A stretch of 64,000 nt of DNA from Boletus sp. NGJ (GCA_019096195.1 JAGTXK010000073.1:1426001-1490000), one strand, 5' to 3'; counted from the first letter of the stretch, positions 1 to 11,375 are shown. Notes: generated from the sequence alone by a model not told the origin. Numbers and translations are program-made.

Positions 1-463
1 CCACTATGCTCGCATAGCGTCGTTCGTCAATGAAAAACCTATTATCCGGCGAGGAACCCACCGATGAGCGACTGTGCAACCGCTATGGAGCTTAAGAGGC
101 TGTGCTCTCCGAAGCTAGATGTCGCGAAGGTGAGGTATGCGTATGTGGTCGACGCGTCGAGAGAATAAATGTACGATGCAAGCGCGAGACTGGATGGTGT
201 GAAGTTACAAGTCAGACGAACACGCACGCTATGTCAGCGAGAGAGAGAAGGGATGTCTCCACGATGACGAAAGAGTAGGCGTACCCTATGAAGAGACCCC
301 AGCGAGAGTAACGGCCATAGATGCGCAAAGCAGCCTGAACCTTTTCGACGCCGGTGTGGGCATCTTGTTCCCTGGTCACGGCATTGCCTGGGTCCTCGTC
401 GGTGTGGTAACCGGCGCGTCGGGGTGAGCGGTCACAGCTCTCCTCTGTTTTTTGAGAGGTCAT
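1..463 (-). CDS. Siderophore-iron transporter of the MFS (SIT/ARN type), 5' part only
   Basis: N-terminal part of a proton-coupled plasma-membrane importer for ferric siderophores; the gene runs off the left edge. The ATG is at 463. A hydrophilic N-tail of about 55 residues leads into the first membrane segment (WGLFIG). An intron (donor GTACGC, acceptor TCCAG) joins this to LALASYIYSLDASTTYAYL, followed by TFATSSFGEHSLL and AVAQSLI, which is the usual start of fungal SIT proteins (SLDxSTTYxY, FGxHSLL, AQ). A second intron begins with GTGGGT just before the edge. An iron-GATA motif lies about 125 bp upstream. Family assignment rests on these N-terminal motifs only, and the siderophore specificity cannot be seen. 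Confidence 0.85.
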
Positions 464-941
464 TAGTGGATACCAGGCGCGAAAACGTGGACTTTATACC
501 TGGTGGATCTGTCGGAATGGGGATGTAGCCTGGCATCTGCCAAGCGGGAGAAGCGCTGAAAAGGCAGGTGACCAATTCGCATGCTTGTTATCTGATAACA
601 ACCGACATCGCCACTTCGCTCTTATCTGCCGTCGGCCGAACGAAAGCCGACTAGCCGATGAGTCGTAGAGATCAATGTCGCGCGCACTAAACTAAGTCAA
701 GCATCACCACCATCGGGCTCGCCAACTGCAGAGTATTTTCATGTCGTGACCAGACATTCAGGTATACCTTACTCTAATAAGATTTATTCATCATACTCAG
801 CAAAAGGTTCCAGCAGTTCCCTAGGCTAACCGTTTCACTGATGAAAAGAGTTTACTGATTGCGAGGAAGAATCCAGTGAATAAGAGGAAGGATCTGGAAG
901 GACACCGCCCCCCCCACGACGATCCACGACCATGCTGGTGG
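464..941. other. Intergenic promoter and 3' flank
   Basis: Gene-free stretch between the siderophore transporter start and the phosducin stop, both on the minus strand. It holds the GATA palindrome at 587-599. I see no other supported feature. Confidence 0.5.
587..599. promoter_or_regulatory. Palindromic GATA site matching the fungal iron-repressor motif ATCWGATAA
   Basis: GTTATCTGATAAC is an inverted pair of GATA cores around one base. Positions 590-598 read ATCTGATAA, an exact match to the SreA/Sre1/Urbs1-type iron-responsive GATA factor motif (established for ascomycete and some basidiomycete siderophore genes). It lies about 125 bp upstream of the transporter ATG at 463. A further TTATCT half-site is at 622-627. 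Binding and regulation by iron are inferred. Confidence 0.6.
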
Positions 942-2107
942 CTACGAGGCTGCCTCCTCGTCACTCCAGACCAAGTCATCTTCGTCCGAGGGCAACCCAC
1001 AATTGCCATCCCCAGAAGTGGACGCTTCAGCAATGATGTGTCGACTGAGGAACCGTGATTATGGCACCCGGCATATAAGTCATACGATTTACCTTGAAAG
1101 CAGTTCTTCGACACCAGCCCTCCCAGCTTCCCAATCGACACGTACCCAGTTGTACACGAGCTCGCCGTCACGGTATACCAACAGCGTGGGCAGCATGTCC
1201 GTGTCCACATCTTCCTCGTCATACCCTTCTTCATCGTAGTACGGTGTCTTTTCTTCTTCGCTGTCGTCGTAGGGATCCTCCTCGTCTGCGAATCTACCCG
1301 GTATGCTTGGTTGTCGCGATGCATACTGTTTCGACGACGAGCGTTTGGAAGTGAACCCGAGGGCAGCAGCGCGAGCCCTAAGAAACTTGACGTGAGGATA
1401 CAAGCGCGCAAGCCTGGACAAGGTATCGTCCAGAGTGTAGCATCTTTCCAACGACTTTCAACAATCCCCGATCAGCCTCCAAGCATGAAACCCATACAAA
1501 AAAAACACCTCACCGATTCATAGAAATGAATGACCACCCACACCCCACGCTCCTCGCGCTCGACAGCAGCGACGAAACCCGCCTTGCCCACCTCCCTCAA
1601 ATGCCCAAACGGACCCTCTTTTGGACGTCCCAGGACGTCCCTCCGGACACGTCGCGCGAGCCGGTCCTCGACATCGCCCTCCGCCAAACCTTCCAGTGCC
1701 CGCCTCTCTTGCTCCTCCTCTAAAAATGTTTTCCCGCCCAGATTTCCACGCTCCATGCGCTTCCTCAACGCCTCGATCTCTTTTTCTCTCTTGGCGGCCT
1801 GGATCGTCTGCGCTTCGTGCTGGTCCCGAATGACACCTTTTACACCTGTCCTACCGGGACCCATGCCTATCGATTCGTACATGGCGCCGGAATCTGTACC
1901 GTTGTGTCCGTGTTTTTCATCGCCAAGGCCGAGCGCATCCGCGGATTCGAACGAGGGAGAGAGCGAAGGGGTGCGTTTGGGTGAAGAGGACCCTGCATCT
2001 GTCCCGAAGAGCTTTCCCGAAAGCACGAGGTGTTCAATATCTGCGTCCTAGTCGAACCGTAGTCAGCATGTAACGCCCCTGTAAGGCTGCTGGGCAGACC
2101 ATACCAT
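942..2107 (-). CDS. Phosducin-like protein (class I PhLP, Bdm-1 type)
   Basis: Cytosolic thioredoxin-fold chaperone that assembles G-beta/gamma dimers with CCT. Exons 2105-2107, 1514-2047, 1093-1454 and 942-1044 give a closed 333-residue model. The first exon is the ATG alone, spliced to DADIEHLVLSGKLFG. GRTGVKGVIRD matches the TGPKGVI signature of class I PhLPs. A charged helix follows, then the thioredoxin-like domain (GVWVVIHFYES, then LERCYTLDDTLSRLARLYP, then LPTLLVYRDGELV) with an acidic insert rich in D, E and Y. It ends SDEDDLVWSDEEAAS, the acidic tail typical of the family. A G-alpha gene lies 38 kb away in the same window. Family call is strong; the single-codon first exon is inferred from splice sites. 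Confidence 0.88.
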
Positions 2108-2823
2108 GGCGTCGTGTGGCCGTGAATGTGAGTGAAATGAGGGTTAATGATACTATCGACTGCTTATCAAACAATTCCGCAAAAGGGTCAATCCACCTTG
2201 ATGTTTGCAGTGGTCAACTTGTTATGATAACGTATCCAATAGCCGAGGTAAATGTAAATGTATATAGGCCAATGAGACTCTAGATCAAAGGTTTAACCAG
2301 AGCCAATGGTATACACCTAGGAAAACGACGTGCTAAACCCGTCCGATAGCATCGAAACGCTGAAACGCCCAGCTCCATCTTGATGGAGATATGATGCCCT
2401 TCGAAACCAAAACCAACGAGGGCGAAATACATCGAAGATGGATGACTAAAAATTTCAAGGTCGACAGCAACACAAAAACGAAATGCAAACCGCAGCTGCT
2501 GTGTACGACCAAGAGTATCGGGATAAGAAGCCAGAAGATGGGGTAAAAAGGGAGAGGACAGCTTCAAGTCGGGATGGAACGCAGATGGGTAGTGAGGCGG
2601 TGCTCGTTTGATTGAAGATGATAATGTTCGAAAAAAAAGGAACGAGAAAGATGAAAGATGCATGTGACGATTGGCTACAGTGAGATGGGTGGGAATATAC
2701 ACTGGGGATGTAGAAAAGGGTCCAGAAATGATTGGGACAAGTCCCCGGGGGTAAATTGAAACGGATGGAGATGACAGCATAGAGGCAATTCCAGCGGACC
2801 ACGGCAGAGATAAGATCTATGCT
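2108..2823. other. Intergenic region
   Basis: 716 bp between the phosducin ATG and the F-box gene stop. Open frames on the minus strand at 2280-2802 have no recognisable motif and look like 3' flank of the F-box gene. Nothing else seen. Confidence 0.4.
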
Positions 2824-4198
2824 TCATACCTCCGCAAGTCCCGCGCGCTTAAGATCGCGGCTGGTGATGTTAACACCACGGAAGTCTTCGAGCCAAACCT
2901 GTCGCTCTCCACACCGCGCAAGTATCTTGGACCAGAATTTCAAAATCCTCATCTGCGGACGGAGGCCAGCGCGCATCGAGTGTGAGGTGCGACTGAGATC
3001 GCGGATATATCGCAAAGAAGGGAACGCGTCGTTAAAAAGGAGAGACGAAATCTGTTCCGCAAGTGGAAAGAATGGGGCGTCATCTTCAATGTCAGATGGA
3101 AATGATGCAGCGTCATCGAGGATACGCTTGTCGATATCGCGGATGCCGATAAATTCTAGATGAGGATGAGCAGGAAGTAGGACGTGTGGTGCAATCCAGT
3201 CAGGGTTTCGCCAATTCCACTCTGCATCGGCAGAGCAAATGAATTCCTTCAAGTTGGGGCACCACTCTGCAAGGGGGATTTGCTGAACAGGACGGGGCTG
3301 GAGGGTTAGATGGTGCTCAACGACAAGAGAAGAGGAGTGGCCGAGCTCTAGCTGGTGAATATTCTTCCCATGAGCAGCAAAAAAGAGGGCGAAGCCTCGG
3401 CCAGCATACCCGAAATCAGAAGATACGACAGATACATTCCGTAAACTGGGCATTTTCCACCTCGCAATGACTGCGAAGGTCGTGTTGTCCAGCGTTAGTT
3501 TGAGGGACTGCAAAACGGGGAGCGAGACGACGAGCGCCCTTGCGAGTTTGTGTCCAGAAACAACAGGGATACTTGACGAGGAAAGCTCGAGATACTCTAA
3601 ATTGGCTGCCGTTTGTTTGAGCGTCGGGGATATATGGTACGGAAATGGATCGTCACTGTAGTTTGTGAGCGACAACTTCCGTAACTTCCGGTGAGGACTG
3701 GCGAGTGGGGAGACCATCTGCTCTGGAGAGCATCGTACATCATTGAATTCCTGGTAACGCGTGCACCGCACGGCATGATGGTCGGAAAAAACGACTAGAT
3801 GTGGGGCATAATCAAGAATGGTGCGGATATCATCGGTTGCGCAGCGCTTCAGCGCGGGTGTCTCCATGTGTAGTCGACGAATCCACTGGCCACTCGATGG
3901 CTTTCCGTCGATGAACTGAGTGAGTAGAGTCCAAGCTAGCGCTTTGGCTTGGCTTGCTCTACTTATCCAGACGAACTCGTACAAATACTCTTGAATGTAT
4001 TTGTTCCACGCTTTGTTGACCAAAGACAAGTCGCGTTTTACGCGCATGGCTGCGTGATAGTCGTCATTGCTGCATGGGGTTTCCAGGAATGAAAGTCCGA
4101 GAGAGATATCGAGGGGATCTGGAGACATGAACGTTGCTTCGCGGAGAACCATTAACCATATCTCTGTTGGAAAGTAAGGAAGGTCGTGGGCGGGAGAG
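2824..4198 (-). CDS. F-box-type protein with LRR-like repeats, hypothetical
   Basis: About 455 residues. The N terminus shows an F-box-like core (DLPYFPTEIWLMVLREA). A helical linker follows, then spaced leucine-rich motifs in the manner of the many degenerate LRR F-box proteins of Agaricomycetes (LRKLSLTNY, LEYLELSSS, LQSLKLTL, IHQLELGHS). Such proteins are thought to present substrates to SCF ubiquitin ligases through Skp1, but no partner can be read here. The long exon is open from 4198 down to the stop at 2824. The 5' end is unresolved: the F-box frame continues upstream of the first in-frame ATG (near 4152), so a short first exon, perhaps within 4260-4380, is likely. Coordinates of the start are therefore approximate. 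Confidence 0.7.
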
Positions 4199-5147
4199 TG
4201 GTGGTATTGAGCCGCTGGGAGGTGGGGGGTGGAGCAGTGCCTGAGGAGTCACGTCAGCGAATGTTTCAAAAAAGCCTGACAGTACGATCCTCCAGGCAAT
4301 ATGTACACTGGTGATTGTCCGCGAATGATAGGACATATTACGCTCACCGTCTTGACTGTATTTTAGTTGAGAGAACATTCAAGAACCGCTTAACCTGTGT
4401 CAAGACACGATCACGCGGAACAGGTTGCATCGCGCAGCAACGAAAAGAGAACTGAGGAAAGGAAGGAAAAGCGGTCGGCGTCAACTTGGGGTTTGCGCGA
4501 GGGAGAGAGGGAAAGAGGGCGAGAAGGAAGGGTGATTGGCAAGAAATAAATTCGAGCTGAGGCGGCGTGCCAACTTGATGTTCTCACGAGCAAGCCATAA
4601 TTTAATGGCCCCGGAACTGATTTCGATAAGATTTGAGGAATTCTGAAGTCGAACTAAGAGCCAGAACTTGCAACTCTAACTTTTTCTATCCTAAGACTTG
4701 ACAGGAGTCTTGGGACCTAACAACGCTCTTGAAAGAGTGCGTTGTTCGGGGGGTATGAAACCGCAGGCACAGACAGGCGCTATATATGTTTTACGGCCGT
4801 TTTAATCCTGAGACAGAGATCCGGCTTTGGACTCGGTTAGACTACACTGCCACGTCGCTTGTTGGCACGAATACAGGTTAGTTGCATTTTGGTCTAGGGC
4901 TACGAAAATTGCGAAACTTTACTGTCGTTCAGTGGCGCGAGTACCCTCGGCTGTAGTGCGAAATCTCCTCGTCAGCCTTACTCGTCAAAGGGGTCATCTT
5001 CCCTCTTTGCCAGAATGAACACCGGGTTCCAGATACAGTATACAACACTCTTGCTCACCAAGTGAAACTATCAACTGCGAATCATCTCCGAGTCAGCGAA
5101 TTTTGGTCAGTGGAGAGTGAGTGACTTCGAGCTGCATTGTTGGACAC
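4199..5147. other. Gene-free stretch with one hairpin
   Basis: No supported gene. It probably holds the missing 5' exon and promoter of the F-box gene (4200-4400). An inverted repeat lies at 4719-4746, with arms AACAACGC and GCGTTGTT around a 12-nt centre that can pair further. Its role is unknown. Confidence 0.4.
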
Positions 5148-7650
5148 ACGTTCTTGACGTTTCGACCAGCATGACATTCCAGTGAATCCAGTCAGAACCC
5201 GGGCTTGGTAAACGTAATGGCAGGCCGCGTTGCCGCCTCTGACGACGCGTTACCTCGAATGCAGTGGTTGTGCTCACTGCCCCTTAAGGGATGTTGCTCT
5301 TCTAGCCCTGGGCGCTGATCTGTCGGTCAGCATCTACAGTCTACATCTTTGGTCCGCGCCCGGTCGGGTGATAATCAAACCCTCAACTCGTCAGCATCGG
5401 GCGTAACCAAGACTCTACAGTTCCTTCCGGCCATTTAACCAGCTTTGCTGACTCAAGTAGGAACTGCTTCTCTTCTTCCCTTTCATCCACCTGCACTGCG
5501 CTCTTTGTGTAGGATGTTTGAACTGTTGTTTGACCCTGACCTTCCAAGTCAAGGCTTTTGCTGCCCTCGCTGCCCTAGTTCTCGCCAGCAGCGCCGTTCG
5601 TGCACAGTTGAAAAGCAAGCGGCGCCTTCCACTGCCGCCCGGTCCTCCTGGACACTGGCTTTTCGGAAATGCGCTCCCAAGAGCAAAGTATGTACACCTC
5701 ATCGGCTCGATAGCTCCCAGTCTATCTAACTCAAAAAAGTCAGTCGCAGCAGTTTGCCGCATGGGTCAACCAATATGGACCTGTCATTTCACTGCGTATC
5801 GGTCCCAAAGTCATGATTGTCATTGGGCGCCACCAGGTGAGAGTGAACGTCTCTTGCAAAAGGTCGAGTGTCTGGACGCGTACACAACGATAGGAATCGG
5901 TTGACATCATGGAGAAAGAGGGTGGTTTGCTGGCAGACCGTCCTCGCGCGGTTGCAGCCGGCGAAATCATGTCACGTGGTCTACGAATGATTCTCGCTCC
6001 TGCGGGTGAGCAATTCCGAAGGCTCCGCAGGTGAATCCCTATTCTCGTCCACTTCCTAGCGCGAAATGTGACCAGAATATCTTGTATGTAGGGCTGCGCA
6101 CACCCACCTCCAAGCTAAGGCCGCAGAATCATATGGACCAATCCAAATGCAGGCAGCTCGAGACGTCATCCTTGACATTCTTAATGATCCAAAGCATCAC
6201 CAAGCACACGCAAACCGTTATGCTGCTTCTGTCATTCTTCGTGTCACCTATGGAAAATCTACCCCTACCGAAACGAATGCTCCCGAGATCATTACGATCC
6301 ATATGTGGTTGAAGCGCTTCCAGATGCTTATGCGTCCTGGTGCACTTCTGGTCGACCGGTACCCGATCTTGAAGTATGTCCCATTCTACACGAGCTACCT
6401 CGAGACTTGGCGCCAGGAGGAATCGAAACTCTTCCATGATCAGTTGAATCGTGTTTCTGGCGAGCTGGTAACAAGCACTTCCTTGTGAGTATATTTATTG
6501 GCTCACTGATTCGTTTGCAGCACTCGGGTAAAGCTGGCCCTTCCTTTGCCAAATATCTCCTCCAGAACCAAAACACGCACAAACTCTCATACGAAGAAAT
6601 GGCTTACCTTGCAGGTTCCCTATTCGGTGCTGGATCAGACACTGTAGGTGATGTGAGATGGGGTTTATCGGAAATTTTAACTCACCCTGGGAACCAGACT
6701 GCTGTTGCGATCATGGTCCTTGTGATGGCTGCTGCTTGCCACCCTGTGGCTCAGGATATCGTGCAGGATGAATTGGACAACGTCGTTGGACGTGACAGGG
6801 GTATCCATCTTCCACCTACCTGTGTTGGTTCTGAGCTGACTGGTCTGTTTAGTCCCTACTTTTGATGATTACGATGCTCTCCCTCAGATCCAGGCTTTCA
6901 TGCTCGAGTGTCTCCGCTGGAGACCAGTGACGACTTTGGGTATGTTGCTTAAAGTCGTTGAGCGTCACGGGCTTTGACGCAATTGCAGGCTTTCCTCACC
7001 GTGCATTGACGGACATCCCCTACGTGAGTTTACAGCTGTAGCTTTCAAGCTAGAAGTGCTTAATCCCTCATAGAAGGACTTTTGTATCCCCGAAGGTGCC
7101 ATTGTTTTTGGAAACCATTGGTAGGCACCGCGTTTACAAGTAATGTCTACGGACTTGCTTATCACGCTGAATAGGGCTATTTCCCGTGATCCAGAGGTTT
7201 ACCCCAATCCCGACAAATTCGATCCACAGAGATGGTTGAACAGCGACGGACAAGTCCGCGATGATCTCAAGTTCCCCAGTTTCGGATTCGGTCGACGGTG
7301 AGCCTAGTTCAGTTGTTGATTTACCACTGTGCATGCTAACGAGGATGCTTGGATAGAATTTGCCCTGGCCAACACATTGCCAACCGATCCATCTTTATCA
7401 ATGCGGCTCTTCTCCTGTGGTCCTTCCGCATTACGCAGGATCCAAAGTCACCCATCGATGACAAAGGCTTCGTTGACGGCGTCATCGCGCATCCTAAACC
7501 CTTTGACGTTTGCTTCACCCCGCGCATCGCGGACGAGGCACATCTCAGAGAGGTGATGGCAAAATATGCAGAGGATCTATGACCATTGTGCTGGTGGTAA
7601 CTTGGATTGTTATTTAGTTTTATTGGTGGTTTTGTCACCTTATGTAAGCA
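5148..7650 (+). repeat. Tandem duplication, left copy (P450 copy A with promoter)
   Basis: This block repeats at about 8809-11375 and carries upstream DNA, all P450 exons and introns, and some 3' flank. The ends were set by eye where similarity fades (near ACGTTCTTGACGT on the left and past TTTAGTTTTATT on the right). Introns are as conserved as exons, so the duplication is recent or has been homogenised. Confidence 0.85.
5514..7582 (+). pseudogene. Cytochrome P450 copy A, N-terminal frame disrupted
   Basis: Haem-thiolate monooxygenase gene, the near-identical left sister of the gene at 9236-11294. Exon structure and motifs match copy B: LPLPPGPPG hinge, GAGSDTT I-helix site (split by an intron), ECLRW for ExxR, and FGFGRRICPG for the haem Cys. 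The first exon has one extra base compared with copy B shortly after the ATG at 5514 (174 versus 173 nt). The ATG frame therefore leaves the P450 frame before the membrane anchor and hinge. No alternative in-frame ATG precedes the hinge. The rest of the coding sequence appears intact, so inactivation is recent, or translation starts in some unusual way. Confidence 0.65.
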
Positions 7651-8808
7651 GGTAATCGCGGTCGCTCGCTCTCTAGTCAAGCACGATCAGCATCGATTGC
7701 TCAAAATACATACGTCCGATAGCAAGAAATAAGATAGCAACTATGTCGTATAAGGTTACTATACCATTTAGTCGGCATTGCAAGAATAAACTAGAGCTCC
7801 ATCTCGTTCTTGGTGGCTGCCTCTGCCATCTCCTCGCTCCTCCTGGTCGCCTGTCCATCACAATTGTCAGTCGTGCCTGAATGGTCACTACCTGGCCATG
7901 TGACACCAGTTGTACGTATATCACTCTATTGTCTCCCACAGGAGATGAAGCTTCTCATGCTTCATCATCACGGGGCATGTCCTTCACCTGAGGAATCTGC
8001 TCATCAAATCTTCTGTGCCATCGTGACCGGAGTTGGAAGTCGACTCATCAGTGAACTTCATCTTCGAGAGGTTCATCCGGTGGGTATAGGGTACATATGT
8101 AGGTGGAGAACTTGGCATCTGAAACTACCTTTTGCTTGATCTTCTACTTATCATTGAGTCGATGTTTTTTGACCAGTTGCTTATCATAATCAGCCTGTGC
8201 TTGACAGTGCTTTCTGACAGAGGGACCTATGATGCAGGTGGTCAGAGAGAAGATTTTTGGGTTGATTTAGGGGCGGGTGGTAAGTTTTGAATTTCCTTGT
8301 GGCTGGCATTAAAAGTTGCTCAACATGAGCCTTTTGAGCAGGTGTATGCTTTTTCTCAGCTTCCAGCAATATCCTGATGGCATCAGGACTGTCTGTGTTC
8401 GACAATATGTCTATGATGGCACTCAGGACATCATGAATCTCAATTCTATAATGCAACATTGTGAGGGATGAAGGATGTAAATGATTGCTAACAGCTTAAC
8501 ACACCATACTGAGGGGTAGTTGAGTGTGTAGTGATGCATTTTCTCAATGCTCCAGTTGTATTCTATCAGTCCCAAATAAATTCATTTACATTTGCTCAGG
8601 CAACAACACCATGGGCACAGTAAGGAAATGACTCAACATCAAAATGGATTAAATTACTATAAATACAAGTGGATGGATTTAGACAAGGCTGCCAACCAGC
8701 AAACTAACACTTTCCTAACAAAGGTTTTTGTGTGCCATGTGAGTGATCTTACTGAAATGGTTAGCAGGGCAGAGGTGTTCATCACAGGAGTGCCTGTCAG
8801 GGAACGAT
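7651..8808. other. Spacer between P450 copies, with an AT-richer degenerate insert
   Basis: The first part is 3' flank of copy A. From roughly 7940 to 8800 the composition turns AT-richer than the neighbouring genes. The minus strand carries coding-like patches, such as an 89-codon open stretch at 8190-8459 with the helical, charged segment ILLEAEKKHTPAQKAHVEQLL. I recognise no family, terminal repeats or target-site duplication. It may be the relic of a mobile element or of a gene, dating from before or during the duplication. Confidence 0.35.
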
Positions 8809-11375
8809 AACGTTCTCGACGTCTCGACCATGAACATCAATCAGGTGCACCATGCCGATCAGCGCACTGTGTTGCAGCACATTCCAGTCGGACCTAATCC
8901 TTCCCGGGCTTGGCAAACGTAATGGCAGGCCGCGTTACCGCCTCTAACGACGCGTTACCCTCGAATGCAGTGAATGCAGTGGTTGTGCTCACTGCCCCTC
9001 AGGATGATAACTCTTCCAATCCTGTCCAGGCGAGGATCTATCGGCAGTCTAGCCATCTTTGGTCCGCGTCTCCTCCGGTCGGGTGATAACCAAACCGCAA
9101 CTCGTCAGCATCGGGCGTAGCCACTCTATTTGGTCTTTCCAGTTCCTTCCGGCCATTTAACCAGCTTTGCTGACTCAAGTAGGAACTGCCTCTTTTCTTC
9201 CCTTTCATCCACCTGCACTGTGCTCTTTGTGTAGGATGTTTGAACTGATGTTTGACCTGACTTTTCAAGTCAAGGCCCTTGCTGCCCTTGCTGCCATGCT
9301 TCTCGCCTGCGGCGCCGCTCGTGCACAGTTGAAAAGCAAGCGGCGCCTTCCACTGCCGCCCGGTCCTCCTGGACACTGGCTTTTCGGAAATGCGCTCCCA
9401 AGAGCAAAGTATGTACACCTCATCGGCTCGATAGCTCCCAGTCTATCTAACTCAAAAAAGTCAGTCGCAGCAGTTTGCCGCATGGGTCGACCAATATGGA
9501 CCTGTCATTTCACTGCGTATCGGTCCCAAAGTCATGATTATCATTGGGCGCCACCAGGTGAGAGTGAACGTTCTTGCAAAAGGTCGAGTGTCTGGACGCA
9601 TACACAACGATAGGAATCGGTTGACATCATGGAGAAAGAGGGTGGTTTGCTGGCAGACCGTCCTCGCGCGGTTGCAGCCGGCGAAATCATGTCACGTGGT
9701 CTACGAATGATTCTCGCTCCTGCGGGTGAGCAATTCCGAAGGCTCCGCAGGTGAATCCCTATTCTCGTCCACTTCCTAGCGCGAAATGTGACCAGAATAT
9801 CTTGTATGTAGGGCTGCGCACACCCACCTCCAAGCTAAGGCCGCAGAATCATATGGACCAATCCAAATGCAGGCAGCTCGAGACGTCATCCTTGACATTC
9901 TTAATGATCCAAAGCATCACCAAGCACACGCAAACCGTTATGCTGCTTCTGTCATTCTTCGTGTCACCTATGGAAAATCTACCCCTACCGAAACGAATGC
10001 TCCCGAGATCATTATGATCCATAAGATGTTGAAGCGCTTCCAGATGCTTATGCGTCCTGGTGCACTTCTGGTCGACAGGTACCCGATCTTGAAGTATGTT
10101 CCATTCTACGCGAGCTACCTCGAGACTTGGCGCCAGGAGGAATCGAAACTCTTCCATGATCAGTTGGATCGCGTTTCTGGCGAGCTGGTAACAAGCACTT
10201 CCTTGTGACTCTATTAGCTTATTGACTCGCTTGCAGCACTCGGGTAAAGCTGGCCCTTCCTTTGCCAAATATCTCCTCCAGAATCAGGACACGCACAAAC
10301 TCTCATACGAAGAAATGGCGTATCTTGCAGGTTCCCTATTCGGTGCTGGATCAGACACTGTAGGTGATGTGAGATGGGGTTTATCGGAAATTTTAACTCA
10401 CCCTGGGAACCAGACTGCTGTTGCGATCATGGTCCTTGTGATGGCTGCTGCTTGCCACCCTGTGGCTCAGGATATCGTGCAGGATGAATTGGACAACGTC
10501 GTTGGACGTGACAGGGGTATCCATCTTTCACCTACCTGTGTTGGTTCTGAGCTAACTGGTCTGTTTAGTCCCTACTTTTGATGACTACGATGCTCTCCCT
10601 CAGATCCAGGCTTTCATGCTCGAGTGTCTCCGCTGGAGACCAGTGACGACTTTGGGTATGTTGCTTAAAGTATTTGAGCGTCGCAGGCTTTGACGCAATT
10701 ACAGGTTTTGCGCATCGTGCATTGACAGACATCCCCTACGTGAGTTTACAGCTGTAGCTTTCAAGCTAGAAGTGCTTAATCCCTCATAGAAGGACTTTTG
10801 TATCCCCGAAGGTGCCATTGTTTTTGGAAACCATTGGTAGGCATCGCGTTTACAATATCTACGGAATTGCTTATCACGCTGAATAGGGCTATTTCCCGTG
10901 ATCCAGAGGTTTACCCCAATCCCGACAAATTCGATCCACAGAGATGGTTAAACAGCGACGGACAAGTCCGCGATGATCTCAAGTTCCCCAGTTTCGGATT
11001 CGGTCGACGGTGAGCCTACTTCAGTTGTTAATTTACCACTGTGCATGCTAACGAGGATGCTTGGATAGAATTTGCCCTGGCCAACACATTGCCAACCGAT
11101 CCATCTTTATCAATGCGGCTCTTCTCCTGTGGTCCTTCCGCATTACGCAGGATCCAAAGTCACCCATCGATGACAAAGGCTTCGTTGACGGCGTCATCGC
11201 GCATCCTAGACCCTTTGATGCTTGCTTCACCCCGCGCATCGCGGGCGAGGCACATCTCAGAGAGGTGATGGCAAAATATGCAGAGGATCTATGAGCATCG
11301 TGCAGATTCGTGCTGCAGGTGGTTACTGGGTAACCTTGGTTGCTATTTAGTTTTATTAGTAGACTCTTTTACCAT
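8809..11375 (+). repeat. Tandem duplication, right copy (P450 copy B with promoter)
   Basis: Partner of 5148-7650, offset about 3.7 kb, same orientation. Between 9328 and 10010 I count only four differences from copy A by eye, including one indel in an intron. The first exon and the upstream DNA differ much more, so divergence is patchy. Confidence 0.85.
9236..11294 (+). CDS. Cytochrome P450 monooxygenase, copy B, intact
   Basis: ER-anchored haem-thiolate monooxygenase of 508 residues, a normal P450 length. Eleven exons close in frame: 9236-9408, 9461-9557, 9614-9750, 9812-10187, 10237-10359, 10414-10516, 10569-10655, 10705-10739, 10790-10836, 10887-11009 and 11069-11294. In order: N-terminal hydrophobic anchor; proline-rich hinge LPLPPGPPG; W-containing C-helix region; I-helix AGSDTT; ExxR as ECLRW; PERF-like region DPQRW; haem-binding FGFGRRICPG with the axial Cys. 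Substrate and CYP family cannot be read. An SDR oxidoreductase follows 375 bp downstream, which could share a pathway, but these two neighbours are the only hint of a cluster. Confidence 0.92.

Noticed and set aside
2280-2802. Two overlapping minus-strand open frames of 166 and 115 codons
   Set aside because: No domain, no plausible splice partners; they lie directly behind the F-box gene stop and look like 3' flank.
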